Both the position numbers and the translations under genes were made by a program. Positions 48,663 to 57,430 of a stretch of DNA of 64,000 nt are shown here, in pieces (within the stretch, counting starts at the first letter, position 1; each line of letters begins with the position of its first letter). The stretch covers positions 248,001-312,000 of the forward strand of contig NZ_JAGGLR010000012.1 of NCBI RefSeq assembly GCF_017874715.1. Reading direction: 5' to 3'. This DNA comes from Streptomyces iranensis. Its GTDB lineage: Bacteria; Actinomycetota; Actinomycetes; Streptomycetales; Streptomycetaceae. Under the pieces are notes generated by a model that made no database searches, was not told where the DNA came from, and saw nothing but the letters and a program-made list of their open reading frames with translations.

Positions 48663-50354
48663 ATGCCCCACCGCGACTCCCCCGCCCCTTCCCCGCACGA
48701 TGCGGACTGGTGGCGGCAGGCCGTCGTCTACCAGATCTACCCTCGCAGTTTCGCCGACTTTGACGGTGACGGCATCGGTGACATCCCCGGCGTCACCTCC
48801 CGGCTGCCCTACCTCGCCGACCTCGGCGTGGACGCCGTCTGGCTGAGCCCGTTCTACCCCTCGCAGCTCGCCGACGGCGGCTACGACGTCGCCGACTACC
48901 GCGACGTCGACCCCCGGCTCGGCACCCTCGACGACTTCGACGAGATGGTCGGCGCGGCCCGCCGGCTCGGCCTGAAGATCATGGTCGACATCGTCCCCAA
49001 CCACTCCTCCGACCAGCACGTCTGGTTCCAGAAGGCGCTCGCGGCCGCGCCCGGCTCGGCCGCCCGCGAGCGCTACGTCTTCCGCGACGGCCGGGGGGAG
49101 GACGGTGAACTGCCGCCCACCGACTGGCCGTCCAGCTTCGGCGGCCCCGCCTGGACCCGGGCGCCGGACGGCCAGTGGTACCTGCACCTCTACGCCCCCC
49201 AGCAGCCCGACTTCAACTGGGACAACCCCGAGGTCCGCGAGGACTTCCACGACACCCTGCGGTTCTGGTCCGACCGGGGCGTCGCCGGTTTCCGCGTCGA
49301 CGTCGCCCACGGCCTCGCCAAGGACCTGCGCGCACCGCTGCGCGACCTCGGCGAGCAGCGGAATTACCAGCCCGACGAACTGCCGGACGACGGCAGTCAT
49401 CCGCTGTGGGACCGCGACGCGGTGCACGAGATCTACCGCGGCTGGCGGCAGGTCTTCGACGCGTACGACCCGCCGCGCTTCGCCGTCGCCGAAGCCTGGG
49501 TGCGTGCCTCACGGCGTACGGCCTACGCCTCCGCGGACGGGCTGGGCCAGGCGTTCAACTTCGATTTCCTCGGCGCCCGGCTCGACGCCGCCGAGCTGCA
49601 CACCATCATCGACTCCGCCCTCGCCGACGCCCGCGCCGCGGGGGCGACCAGCACCTGGGTGCTCTCCAACCACGACGTGGTGCGTCATGTCTCGCGCTAC
49701 GCCCTGCCCGGCGACTGCACCAAGCGCGATATCGAGGCGTGGCTGCTCACCGACGGTCGGGAACCGGCCCCGGACCTGCCGACGGGTGTGCGCAAGGCGC
49801 GTGCCGCGGCGCTGTTGATGCTGGCGCTGCCCGGGTCCGCGTACCTCTACCAGGGCGAGGAGCTGGGTCTGCCCGAGGTCGCCGACCTGGACCGCGCGGA
49901 CCTGCGGGACCCGATGTGGGTACGCAGCGGCGGACGCGTCAAGGGCCGCGACGGCTGCCGGGTGCCGCTGCCGTGGACCCGCGGGGGCACGAGCTTCGGA
50001 TTCGGCCCCGGTGGCTCGTGGCTGCCGCAGCCCGCCGGCTGGGGCCGGTACGCGGCGGACGCGCAGCGCGGTGACAAGCAGTCCTTCCTGGAGCTGTACC
50101 GCGAGGCCCTGCGGCTGCGCCGCACGCTGGTCGCGGACGAGCGGCTGGAGTGGGTCGGCTCGCGGGAGCGGACGCGTCAGGGGCTGCTGCACTTCGCCCG
50201 CGCCGGCGGCTGGCACACCGTCGGCAACCTCTCCGGGGAGCCCGTCCCGCTGCCGCGGGGTGAGGTTCTTCTCGCCTCCGGCCCGCTGACCGGTGGCGAG
50301 CTCCCGCCGTGGACGACCGCCTGGCTGCGGACCGGGGCCGCTTCCGACCGCTGA
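48663..50354 (+). CDS. GH13 alpha-glucosidase
   Basis: A 563-residue glycoside hydrolase family 13 enzyme without signal peptide, so it acts on imported sugar. Catalytic residues: nucleophile Asp213 in G-F-R-V-D-V-A-H, acid/base Glu277 in V-A-E-A-W, and Asp338 in S-N-H-D-V-V-R-H. The calcium-type loop D-G-D-G-I-G-D is present. The residue after the nucleophile is Val, which in this subfamily is linked to alpha-1,6-glucosidic (isomaltose-type) preference, so isomalto-oligosaccharides are as likely as maltose. It closes the importer operon, 108 bases after permease 2. Confidence 0.94.
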   Translation: MPHRDSPAPSPHDADWWRQAVVYQIYPRSFADFDGDGIGDIPGVTSRLPYLADLGVDAVWLSPFYPSQLADGGYDVADYRDVDPRLGTLDDFDEMVGAARRLGLKIMVDIVPNHSSDQHVWFQKALAAAPGSAARERYVFRDGRGEDGELPPTDWPSSFGGPAWTRAPDGQWYLHLYAPQQPDFNWDNPEVREDFHDTLRFWSDRGVAGFRVDVAHGLAKDLRAPLRDLGEQRNYQPDELPDDGSHPLWDRDAVHEIYRGWRQVFDAYDPPRFAVAEAWVRASRRTAYASADGLGQAFNFDFLGARLDAAELHTIIDSALADARAAGATSTWVLSNHDVVRHVSRYALPGDCTKRDIEAWLLTDGREPAPDLPTGVRKARAAALLMLALPGSAYLYQGEELGLPEVADLDRADLRDPMWVRSGGRVKGRDGCRVPLPWTRGGTSFGFGPGGSWLPQPAGWGRYAADAQRGDKQSFLELYREALRLRRTLVADERLEWVGSRERTRQGLLHFARAGGWHTVGNLSGEPVPLPRGEVLLASGPLTGGELPPWTTAWLRTGAASDR

Positions 50355-50471
50355 GGAGCGGTGCCGGGCTCGCTCCGTGAGGCCGGCCGGTGGTGCCGTT
50401 CGACCGTGCGCCGGGGGACGTACGGCCGGGCGGCAGCGGTCGCCCAGGCGGTCACCGCGCGGGCCGCCGGC

Positions 50472-51347
50472 TCACGGGCGGGCCCCGCGACGCCAGCGCT
50501 CGGGGTCGATCCGGCCCGCGTACAGGGAGAGTTCGAGCGGCGGCCGGCCGTCCTCGAACGGGTCCCACACCCGGGTGAGGCCCGCGGTTCCCCGCGTGCG
50601 CACCCGGCGGGCCTCGGCGAGGTCGAGCACGTCCGTCAGAACCTCTTCCGGGCCGGGCCCGGCCTCGGCCCGCAGGTGCCCCTCGGGGTCCACGACGACG
50701 CTGCGCCCGACGCCGTCCGGCGCCGCCGCGTTGAGGCTGGCCATGAACACCTGGTTCACGATCGCGTTGGCCCGCGCGAGCACGACTTCCTGGGCGCGGT
50801 CGACGGTGGGCGTGCGCACCAGGTTCAATACGAGGTCGGCGCCCTGCCACGCCAGGTGGCGGGTGATCTCGGGGAACCAGGCGTCGTAGCAGATCGTCAG
50901 GCCCACGCGTCCGTGGTCCGGCATGTCGAAGACCACGAAACTGCTGCCGGACGCCGTGGTCTCGTAGGGCCGCCACGGGAAGATCTTGCGGTACTCCGCG
51001 ACCCGTTCGCCCGCGGGCGAGTAGACGGGGGCCGTGTTGTAGATCCGGCCGTCCGCGCCCTGCTCGTAGACGCTGCCGGGCACGAGCCAGATGCCCAGTT
51101 CGCGGGCGAGGGACGCCAGCCGGGTGCCGCGGGGGCCGTCCAGCGGCCGGGCCGCCGCGGTCATGACCGTCTCGGCGTCCTCGCCGGGCTTGTGGCCGCA
51201 CAGGTGCAGTTCCGGATACGCGAGCAGCCGGACACCGGGATGCGCCTCGGTGACGCGGCGTACGTCCGCGGCGAACGCGTCCGGATCGTCGGCGGCGTGA
51301 TGCCGCGCGGCCGTCTGGACGAGGCCTATCGGCAAGGGGATCGTCAT
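50472..51347 (-). CDS. Nitrilase-superfamily carbon-nitrogen hydrolase
   Basis: A 291-residue amidase of the nitrilase superfamily with the Glu-Lys-Cys triad: Glu in Y-P-E-L-H, Lys in Y-R-K-I-F-P-W and Cys in I-C-Y-D-A-W-F. It hydrolyses an amide or carbamoyl bond in the cytoplasm. The ATG at 51347 was chosen (M-T-I-P-L-P-I-G-L-V-Q); upstream extension is low-complexity. It is divergent from a LysR gene, which probably regulates it. The substrate is unknown. Confidence 0.92.
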   Translation of the reverse strand: MTIPLPIGLVQTAARHHAADDPDAFAADVRRVTEAHPGVRLLAYPELHLCGHKPGEDAETVMTAAARPLDGPRGTRLASLARELGIWLVPGSVYEQGADGRIYNTAPVYSPAGERVAEYRKIFPWRPYETTASGSSFVVFDMPDHGRVGLTICYDAWFPEITRHLAWQGADLVLNLVRTPTVDRAQEVVLARANAIVNQVFMASLNAAAPDGVGRSVVVDPEGHLRAEAGPGPEEVLTDVLDLAEARRVRTRGTAGLTRVWDPFEDGRPPLELSLYAGRIDPERWRRGARP

Positions 51348-51567
51348 CGCAGGGAAAACCTTCCGCGCAGGGGGTATCCGGGGGCGCGGACGAGCCAATC
51401 ATCGGCACCTTCCACGGGACAAGGCCCCTTCTTCCAGCGGCATCCACAGGGAGACCCAGTGGGTCCGGAGCGGCACCCATCCGGCGGCCGCGCCGGAGTT
51501 CCGTGGTAGAACGACAATCATCGCGTCCGTGACGCGGATCACCGACTCGACAGGACACAGGCGACGT

Positions 51568-52479
51568 ATGACCCTCAACCAGCTGAGGGCCTTCGTCGAG
51601 GCGGAGCGGCTCGGGTCGTTCACCGCAGCGGCGCGGGCCATGGACATCGCCCAGGCGTCGGCCTCCGAACTGGTGCGCCGGCTGGAGGCGGAACTGGACG
51701 CCGAACTGTTCGCGCGCGGCAGCCGCACCCTGACCCTGACCTCGGCCGGCCAGGAACTGCTGCCGTACGCCCAGCAGGCGCTGGAGGCCGCCGAGAGCGG
51801 GACCCGGGCGGTGCGCTCCCTGAGCTCGCTGGGCGGCGGGACCGCCACCTTCGGTGTGCTCCGCAACGCGGACTACTACCTGCTGTCCAACCTCGTGCAG
51901 ATGTTCCACGCCCGGTATCCGTCCGTCCGGGTCCGCCTCGTGGGGCAGAACTCGGCCGAGACCGCGGCGGCCGTGGCCGCGGGACGGATCGAGGCGGGCC
52001 TGGTCGTCCTGCCGATCGACGACGAGGGGCTGATGGTGACACCGCTCCTTCGCGACGAGGTGTTCTTCGTCAGCGCGAGCGAGGAACGCACCCGCACACC
52101 GATGACGATGGAGACCTTCGCCCGGACACCCCTGGTCCTCTACGACGCCCACTACGGGTGGCAGGACCCCACCCGGCGGCAGCTCGCGGAGCGGGCGCAG
52201 CTCGCCGGGGTCAGCATCGATCCGCTGATCGAGCTGGAACATGTCGAGGCCGCGCTGGGCTTGGTGGCCGCCGGGGTGGGCGACACGATCGCCAGCCGGG
52301 CGGTGATCGCCGGACCGGCGTTTCCCGCGGGGCTGCGCACCGCGCCGTTCGCCGACCCTCTCTACGACACGATCGCCCTGGTCAAACGGCGCGGGCATCC
52401 GCTGTCGCGGGCCACGCGGGAGCTGGCCCGGCTCGCCGAGGACACCTTGCGCGAACTCCGTACCGACCTCGGCCTCTGA
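51568..52479 (+). CDS. LysR-family transcriptional regulator
   Basis: A 303-residue regulator beginning M-T-L-N-Q-L-R-A-F-V-E, the standard LysR opening, with helix-turn-helix A-A-R-A-M-D-I-A-Q-A-S-A-S-E-L-V-R-R-L-E. The C-terminal co-inducer-binding domain has two lobes. It lies divergent from the nitrilase-type gene and 115 bases before the HisD-family gene on the same strand, so it may control either. Confidence 0.94.
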   Translation: MTLNQLRAFVEAERLGSFTAAARAMDIAQASASELVRRLEAELDAELFARGSRTLTLTSAGQELLPYAQQALEAAESGTRAVRSLSSLGGGTATFGVLRNADYYLLSNLVQMFHARYPSVRVRLVGQNSAETAAAVAAGRIEAGLVVLPIDDEGLMVTPLLRDEVFFVSASEERTRTPMTMETFARTPLVLYDAHYGWQDPTRRQLAERAQLAGVSIDPLIELEHVEAALGLVAAGVGDTIASRAVIAGPAFPAGLRTAPFADPLYDTIALVKRRGHPLSRATRELARLAEDTLRELRTDLGL

Positions 52480-52594
52480 TCGGCCGGGCGCACGGGGCGT
52501 GGGTGGGCACGCCCCGAAGGTCAGGGAAACCCTGTGGTTCGGACAGGAATGGACCCTCTGGTCCTGTGGTGCCGCGACGTCTAGCGTCCCTGCC

Positions 52595-53956
52595 ATGCAG
52601 ATCACGCACGACGAAGCCCAGGCCCTTCCCCCGTTCCAGTGGCTCAAGAAGCCGTCCGTGGACGGTCCCCCCGCCCAGCGCGACCCCAAGGTGGTCGAGC
52701 GGGTCTCGCAGATGCTGAAGGAGATCGAGCACAAGGGCATGGACGCGGTGCGCGCCTACGCCCAGGAGCTGGACGGCTGGTCCGGCGGCCCGGAGGTCGG
52801 GGCCGCCGAGCTGAAGAAGGCGGGGGACGCCCTGCCCCCGGACGTGCGCACCGCTCTGGAGATGGGCTACGAGCGCACCCACCGGTTCGCCGCCGCGCAG
52901 CGCGAGCACCTGACGGACTTCGAGGCCGAGGTCGCTCCCGGTGTCGTCGGTGGCCAGCGCTACGTTCCCGTCTCCCGCGTCGGCGCCTACCTGCCGGCCG
53001 GTCGTTTCCCGCTGCTGGCCAGCGCCTTCATGACGGTGAACGTGGCGAAGACCGCCGGGGTGCCCACCGTGCTGGCGTGCACTCCCCCGTCGGGTGAGCA
53101 CGGCGCGCATCCCGCCGTGCTGTACGGCGCCTATTTGTCGCGTGCCGACCGGGTCTTCGCGCTCGGTGGTGTCCAGGCGCTCGGAGCGATGGCCTTCGGT
53201 CTGCTCGGCGAGGCCCCGGTCGACATGCTGGTCGGCGCGGGCAACGCGTTCGTCACCGAGGCGAAGCGGCAGCTGTTCGGCCGGGTCGGCATCGACCTGC
53301 TGGCCGGCCCCTCCGAGGTCGCCGTCATCGCCGACGACAGCGCCGATCCGGTGTGGGTCGCGGCGGACCTGCTGGGCCAGGCCGAGCACGGCCCCAACTC
53401 GCCCGCCGCCCTGATCACCACGTCCGAGCAGCAGGGGCGCGCCGCGATCGCGGAGGTGGAGCGCCAGCTGGCGTCCCTGGCCACCCGGGACATCGCGGGC
53501 CCGGCGTGGCGCGACTTCGGTTCCGTCATCGTGGTGGAGGACCGGGCCCACGCCGTCGCCGTGGCCGACATGATCGCTCCCGAACACCTGGAGATCCAGA
53601 CCGGGGACGACGACTACTACCTGGAGAACCTCTCCAACTACGGCTCGCTGTTCATCGGGGCGTGGTCGACGGTCGCCTACTCCGACAAGGGCATCGCGGG
53701 CACCAACCACGTGCTGCCCACGGGCAAGACCGCCCGCTACAACGCGGGGCTCTCCGTCTCCCGGTTCCTGAAGCCGCTGACGTACCAACGCGCCTCGCAG
53801 GAGGGGACCGCGTCCCTGGCTCCCGCCGTCGAGCGCATCTCGGCGTTCGAGGGGCTGGCCGCCCACGGCGCCACCGCGACGCTCCGCATCGACCGGATCG
53901 GGCGGACGTCCGGCGCGTTCAACGACGTTCCGGCCGCTCTGCGCGACCAGCTCTGA
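52595..53956 (+). CDS. Histidinol-dehydrogenase-family NAD enzyme, catabolic type (HpsN-like)
   Basis: A 453-residue zinc enzyme of the HisD family. Zinc/catalytic blocks are present: L-L-G-Q-A-E-H-G-P-N-S-P, I-A-P-E-H-L-E-I and T-N-H-V-L-P-T, plus L-A-G-P-S-E-V. Sequence runs such as R-Q-L-F-G-R-V-G-I-D-L-L-A-G-P and A-D-L-L-G-Q-A-E-H-G-P follow the catabolic members, for example sulfopropanediol dehydrogenase HpsN, more closely than biosynthetic HisD. No histidine genes are nearby, so it probably oxidises an alcohol in a degradation pathway, in two steps to an acid. Its N-terminal block is echoed by the small fragment at 57158. Confidence 0.9.
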   Translation: MQITHDEAQALPPFQWLKKPSVDGPPAQRDPKVVERVSQMLKEIEHKGMDAVRAYAQELDGWSGGPEVGAAELKKAGDALPPDVRTALEMGYERTHRFAAAQREHLTDFEAEVAPGVVGGQRYVPVSRVGAYLPAGRFPLLASAFMTVNVAKTAGVPTVLACTPPSGEHGAHPAVLYGAYLSRADRVFALGGVQALGAMAFGLLGEAPVDMLVGAGNAFVTEAKRQLFGRVGIDLLAGPSEVAVIADDSADPVWVAADLLGQAEHGPNSPAALITTSEQQGRAAIAEVERQLASLATRDIAGPAWRDFGSVIVVEDRAHAVAVADMIAPEHLEIQTGDDDYYLENLSNYGSLFIGAWSTVAYSDKGIAGTNHVLPTGKTARYNAGLSVSRFLKPLTYQRASQEGTASLAPAVERISAFEGLAAHGATATLRIDRIGRTSGAFNDVPAALRDQL

Positions 53957-53964
53957 TCCCCTCT

Positions 53965-53993
53965 CGTGCCGCCGCGTCGCGTGCGGCGGCACG
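53965..53993. terminator. 11-base-pair hairpin terminator after the HisD-family gene
   Basis: CGTGCCGCCGC (53965-53975) pairs perfectly with GCGGCGGCACG (53983-53993), nine bases past the stop. Confidence 0.8.
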
Positions 53994-54071
53994 GGACCGC
54001 CGGTGCGGCCGCCACCGTCGCCTACATCGCCGGGGTGCTCCAGGAGCGGCCGGCCTGACGGCCGTGACGGC

Positions 54072-55070
54072 TCATTGGGCGCGGGCGTGGGTGGCGCGGG
54101 GGACGAACTCGGTCGGCAGGACCAGGCGTTCACCGGCCGGGTCGACGTCCTCGGCGATCCGCCGGACCAGCAGACGCGCCGCCTGACGCGACAGCTCCCG
54201 CAGGTCGTGCCGGACGGTGGTGAGCTGGAACACCTCCCAGGCGGCCATCGGAAGGTCGTCGAAGCCGATGACGGTGAGCTCGTCGGGGATTTTGACACCA
54301 GCGGCGAGAGCCGCGTTCAGGACACCGATGGCGACGACGTCGTTGCCGCAGAACACCGCCGTGGGTGCCTCGTCCGCCTCGAGCAGGGCGGGCAGCGCCC
54401 GGTAGCCGGTGTCGTACTCGAAGGCTCCGCGCACCACCCGGTTCTCCGGCAGCCCCACGCCCGCCTCGGCGAGAGCCCACCGGAAGCCCATTTCGCGCTC
54501 GCGCCCCGTCGTGGTGTTGGCCGCGCCGAAGATGCCGGCGATACGCCGGTGTCCCAGGGCCACGAGTTCCCGGGCGACGAGCCGTCCGCCGCCCTCGTTG
54601 TCGACGACGGAGGCGAAGTCGCCGGCCCGGCCCGTGTCGCGGTTGAGGAAGACGTAGGGCACGCCGCGTCCCTCCAGCTGGGCCGGCAGGCGGGAGTCGG
54701 TGGTGGCTGTGGTGAGGACGACGCCGTCCATCGACTGGTCGAGCAGCTTCTGCTCGGCGACCGCCTCGTCGGACCGCTCGGTGATCAGCATCATCCGGTA
54801 GCCGAGGTCGCTCAGTTCGTCGTGGAGCGGGGCGATGAGATGCGGGTAGAACGGGTTGGTCAGGTCGGTGACGATGACACCGATCCGCCGCGTGGCACGC
54901 GTCGAGAGGGTGCGTCCGGCCTCGCTCGGCACGTAGTTCAGCGCCTGGGCGGCCCGCTTGACCTTCTCGCGGGTGGCCTGGGACACGCGCGGGTCGTCAC
55001 GCAACGCGCGGGAGACCGTGGGCTGCGAGACACCGGCCAGCCTGGCCACGTCGTGACTGGTGATCCCCAT
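54072..55070 (-). CDS. LacI-family regulator of the cupin-SDR-aldolase regulon
   Basis: A 332-residue LacI-family repressor: G-I-T-S-H-D-V-A-R-L-A-G-V-S-Q-P-T-V-S-R-A-L-R-D at residues 2-25, R-R-I-G-V-I-V-T-D-L-T-N-P-F-Y linker, and a sugar-binding-protein-like domain ending V-I-G-F-D-D-L-P. It is divergent from the bicupin gene. ATG at 55070. Four copies of an ATACG operator across this 7 kb block (55120, 55187, 59266, 60725) make it the likely regulator of the whole set. The inducer is probably the pathway substrate or an early product. Confidence 0.93.
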   Translation of the reverse strand: MGITSHDVARLAGVSQPTVSRALRDDPRVSQATREKVKRAAQALNYVPSEAGRTLSTRATRRIGVIVTDLTNPFYPHLIAPLHDELSDLGYRMMLITERSDEAVAEQKLLDQSMDGVVLTTATTDSRLPAQLEGRGVPYVFLNRDTGRAGDFASVVDNEGGGRLVARELVALGHRRIAGIFGAANTTTGREREMGFRWALAEAGVGLPENRVVRGAFEYDTGYRALPALLEADEAPTAVFCGNDVVAIGVLNAALAAGVKIPDELTVIGFDDLPMAAWEVFQLTTVRHDLRELSRQAARLLVRRIAEDVDPAGERLVLPTEFVPRATHARAQ

Positions 55071-55119
55071 CGGCTCTCTCCTCGCTGCCACCGGCGCCCC
55101 CCGGTGGCGCACCCGATTC

Positions 55120-55133
55120 AGTATACGTATGTC
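55120..55133. promoter_or_regulatory. LacI-type operator, copy 1 (regulator side)
   Basis: AGTATACGTATGTC contains ATACGTAT, a perfect 8-base palindrome centred on CG, 50 bases before the LacI gene start. It probably mediates autoregulation. It shares the ATACG core with copies at 55187, 59266 and 60725. Confidence 0.75.
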
Positions 55134-55186
55134 AAAACACGGTCGCACCCCTCTTGACATCCTCCGATCCAGTGCCTGTCATGGAA

Positions 55187-55200
55187 TGCATACGTATTCC
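55187..55200. promoter_or_regulatory. LacI-type operator, copy 2 (bicupin promoter)
   Basis: TGCATACGTATTCC lies 17 bases before the bicupin start. TTGACA at 55154-55159 upstream is a probable -35, with TGTCAT (55177-55182) as a weak -10, so the operator covers the transcription start. Confidence 0.78.
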
Positions 55201-55216
55201 TAGCCAAGGAGCGGTC

Positions 55217-56356
55217 ATGCCCGATGTCGTCGTATCGCCCAGTGAGCTGGCCCGCCGTACGGTGCGCCGCAGCGACTTCGTCTCCTGCAACCAGGCATTC
55301 ATCGACTGCCGTACGCCCGGTTCGGATCGCAAGGAGAACTACGCGATGATCGGGCCGGGCGTCTCGCAGGCCGCCGGCCAGCACGTCAACCTCCGGCTGC
55401 CGCACGGCTACAACATCGGTGCCGCCGCGATGCCGCACGGCATCACCAACAACCTGCACCTGCACTACACGGCCGAGGTGTTCATCTGCACCGCGGGCGA
55501 ATACCTGCTGCGCTGGGGCGTCGACGGCACCGAAGGCGAACTCACGCTCAGGGCCGGTGACATCGCCTCCGTCCCGGCCTGGATCTTCCGCGGATTCACC
55601 AACACCGGACCGGACGACGGCTGGCTGTTCACCGTGCTGGGCATGGACGACACCGGCGGCATCATCTGGGGCCCGTCGGTCCTACGGGAGGCGCGGAACC
55701 ACGGCCTGTACCTCACCGCCGACAACAAGCTCGTCGACACCGTCGCCGGCGACACCGTCCCGCCGGAGTCCGAGCTCGTCACCCCCCTGGCCCAGGAACA
55801 CCTCGACCGGCTGCGCCACTACACCCCCGACGAGATGAAGCGCCGGATCGCCGCCGCGGACGAGCTGGTGTTCTCCGATCGCCCCTTCCTCGACAGCACC
55901 CTGCCCGGCGGCGGCGCCCGTCTGAGCTGCGTCATCGGCTACGGCATGACCGAGGACCCGCACCAGGAGCCCCGCGTGTCCAATCCGCACGGGCACAACG
56001 TCGCCTGGCTCCGCGCCGACCCCGGGCAGGGTGTCTCGGCGCACCGACAGCACGAGACCCAGACCCTGATCGTGAAGGACGGTCTGTGGGAGATCACCCT
56101 CAACCGCACCGACCCCGTCTCGGTGCGTCTCGGCCCCCGTGACATGCTCTCCGTCCCGCAGGACGCCTGGCGCTCCGTGCGCAACGTCGGCGAGGAGCGG
56201 AGCGACCTCCTCGTGGTCAACTCCGGTGACGGACGCGTCCGCCTGGAGTGGGACGAGGAGGTGCGCAAGGCCGCGGCGGACGCGGGCCTGGGCATCGACC
56301 ACAACGGGTACGTCGCCCCGTACGCGCTGCTGCCCCGCTCCGCGCGCACCTGGTGA
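55217..56356 (+). CDS. Bicupin protein, probable dioxygenase or isomerase
   Basis: A 379-residue protein with two cupin barrels. In the first, L-H-L-H-Y-T-A-E-V-F and then the paired G-D-x-x-x-x-P motif (A-G-D-I-A-S-V-P-A-W) match the metal-binding pattern of gentisate-dioxygenase- and quercetinase-like proteins. The second barrel (about 280-350) has H-R-Q-H-E-T-Q-T-L. Both barrels could bind metal. The family includes ring-cleaving dioxygenases and sugar-acid isomerases, so the reaction is open. First gene of the operon, preceded by AAGGAG and an operator. Confidence 0.85.
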   Translation: MPDVVVSPSELARRTVRRSDFVSCNQAFIDCRTPGSDRKENYAMIGPGVSQAAGQHVNLRLPHGYNIGAAAMPHGITNNLHLHYTAEVFICTAGEYLLRWGVDGTEGELTLRAGDIASVPAWIFRGFTNTGPDDGWLFTVLGMDDTGGIIWGPSVLREARNHGLYLTADNKLVDTVAGDTVPPESELVTPLAQEHLDRLRHYTPDEMKRRIAAADELVFSDRPFLDSTLPGGGARLSCVIGYGMTEDPHQEPRVSNPHGHNVAWLRADPGQGVSAHRQHETQTLIVKDGLWEITLNRTDPVSVRLGPRDMLSVPQDAWRSVRNVGEERSDLLVVNSGDGRVRLEWDEEVRKAAADAGLGIDHNGYVAPYALLPRSARTW

Positions 56357-57099
56357 CCGGCGTGCCGTACGAGGACAGGGCCGGTCCGCTGCCGCTCGTC
56401 GTCGTGCCCGGAATGCTCTGCGACGCGAGTCTGTGGCGCGACGTCGACTTTCCCGAAGGCCACGACGTCCACCACATCCCGCTGCGGCGAGCGGACATCG
56501 GGGCGCTCGCCGAGGACGTGCTCGCCACGGTTCCGGGCCCATTCGTGCTCGTCGGCCTCAGCCTGGGGGCCGTCGTCGGCTTCGAGGCGCTGCGCCGGGC
56601 GCCCGAGCGCATCGCGGGCCTGTGCGTGATGGCGACCAACGCGGGTGCGCCGCGCCCCGAGCAGTACGCGGCCTGGCGGGCGATGGACGAGCTGATCGCG
56701 ACCGGCCGGTTCACGGACGTCGTCGAGGAGACGCTGCCGGACATGTTCCCCGACCGGTGCCCGACGCCCGAGGCCGCGCGGCGCTACCGCGGCATGGCAC
56801 ACGCCGTGGGCGCCACCGCCGCCCGCGCCCAGCTCGCCGCGCAGGCGACCCGCACGGACGCGACCGGCGTACTGCGTACGGCCCGCTGCCCCACCGTGGT
56901 CCTGGCCGGGGCGCGGGACACGCTGTGCCCACCCGCCTTCCACCGGGCGATCGCGGACTCGGTCCCCGGAGCCGGCCTGACGCTGCTGCCCGACGCGGGA
57001 CACCTGCTTCCGTGGCAACGGCCCGAGGCGGTGACGGCCGCGCTGCGCGAAGTGGTCACGGCCGCCACCAATACGACACCTGCGGCTGCCGCCCCGTGA
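56353..57099 (+). CDS. Alpha/beta hydrolase
   Basis: A 248-residue alpha/beta-fold protein. It begins with V-V-V-P-G-M-L-C-D, the nucleophile is Ser in G-L-S-L-G-A-V-V, the acid is in G-A-R-D-T-L and the His is in A-G-H-L-L-P-W. The type resembles carbon-carbon bond or ester/lactone hydrolases of aromatic pathways (MhpC or enol-lactonase-like). The GTG start overlaps the bicupin stop. It could open or cleave the product of the bicupin step (inference). Confidence 0.88.
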   Translation: MTGVPYEDRAGPLPLVVVPGMLCDASLWRDVDFPEGHDVHHIPLRRADIGALAEDVLATVPGPFVLVGLSLGAVVGFEALRRAPERIAGLCVMATNAGAPRPEQYAAWRAMDELIATGRFTDVVEETLPDMFPDRCPTPEAARRYRGMAHAVGATAARAQLAAQATRTDATGVLRTARCPTVVLAGARDTLCPPAFHRAIADSVPGAGLTLLPDAGHLLPWQRPEAVTAALREVVTAATNTTPAAAAP

Positions 57100-57157
57100 A
57101 CTCACCTCCTGCCCCCTTCGTCCCCACTGGAATCGTCCCCACTGGAAGAGAGCCGTC

Positions 57158-57430
57158 ATGCCTCGACACCTCACGTCCCCCGAACCCGGCGCGCACGTGA
57201 CCGCGGCCCGGCCGGATGTCGCCGAGCGCGTCCACGACCCCCTCGACGACATCCGCCGGCCCGGCGACGACGCCGTCCGCCCGTACTCCGAGTCCGCCGC
57301 GCTGCTCGGCGAGGTGTGCGGCCGGGCCCCGCGCCTCGACCTCGCCCGGGGCCACGCCCGCACCGGTGACGCCCGTGCCGCCGAGTACGGCAAGGGCACC
57401 GTGCCCTGGAACGAGGAGGGCGGCGCATGA
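57158..57430 (+). CDS. Small ORF resembling a HisD N-terminal fragment
   Basis: A 90-residue frame from an ATG preceded by GAAGAGAG. The first half, P-D-V-A-E-R-V-H-D-P-L-D-D-I-R-R-P-G-D-D-A-V-R-P-Y-S, is close in pattern to the opening of HisD-family enzymes (compare P-K-V-V-E-R-V-S-Q-M-L-K-E-I at 52595). The rest of a HisD is missing and the second half is unlike it. It overlaps the SDR start by four bases. It may be a decayed remnant kept in frame by coupling, or a small protein of its own. Confidence 0.45.
   Translation: MPRHLTSPEPGAHVTAARPDVAERVHDPLDDIRRPGDDAVRPYSESAALLGEVCGRAPRLDLARGHARTGDARAAEYGKGTVPWNEEGGA

Noticed and set aside
53994..54060. Short + strand frame ending V-A-Y-I-A-G-V-L-Q-E-R-P-A before the LacI gene
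   Set aside because: It may be a gene-end relic, but it is too short for any assignment.
50452..54298. Long minus-strand frames across the nitrilase, LysR and HisD-family genes
   Set aside because: Shadows of well-supported genes; the proteins are low-complexity and lack ribosome sites.
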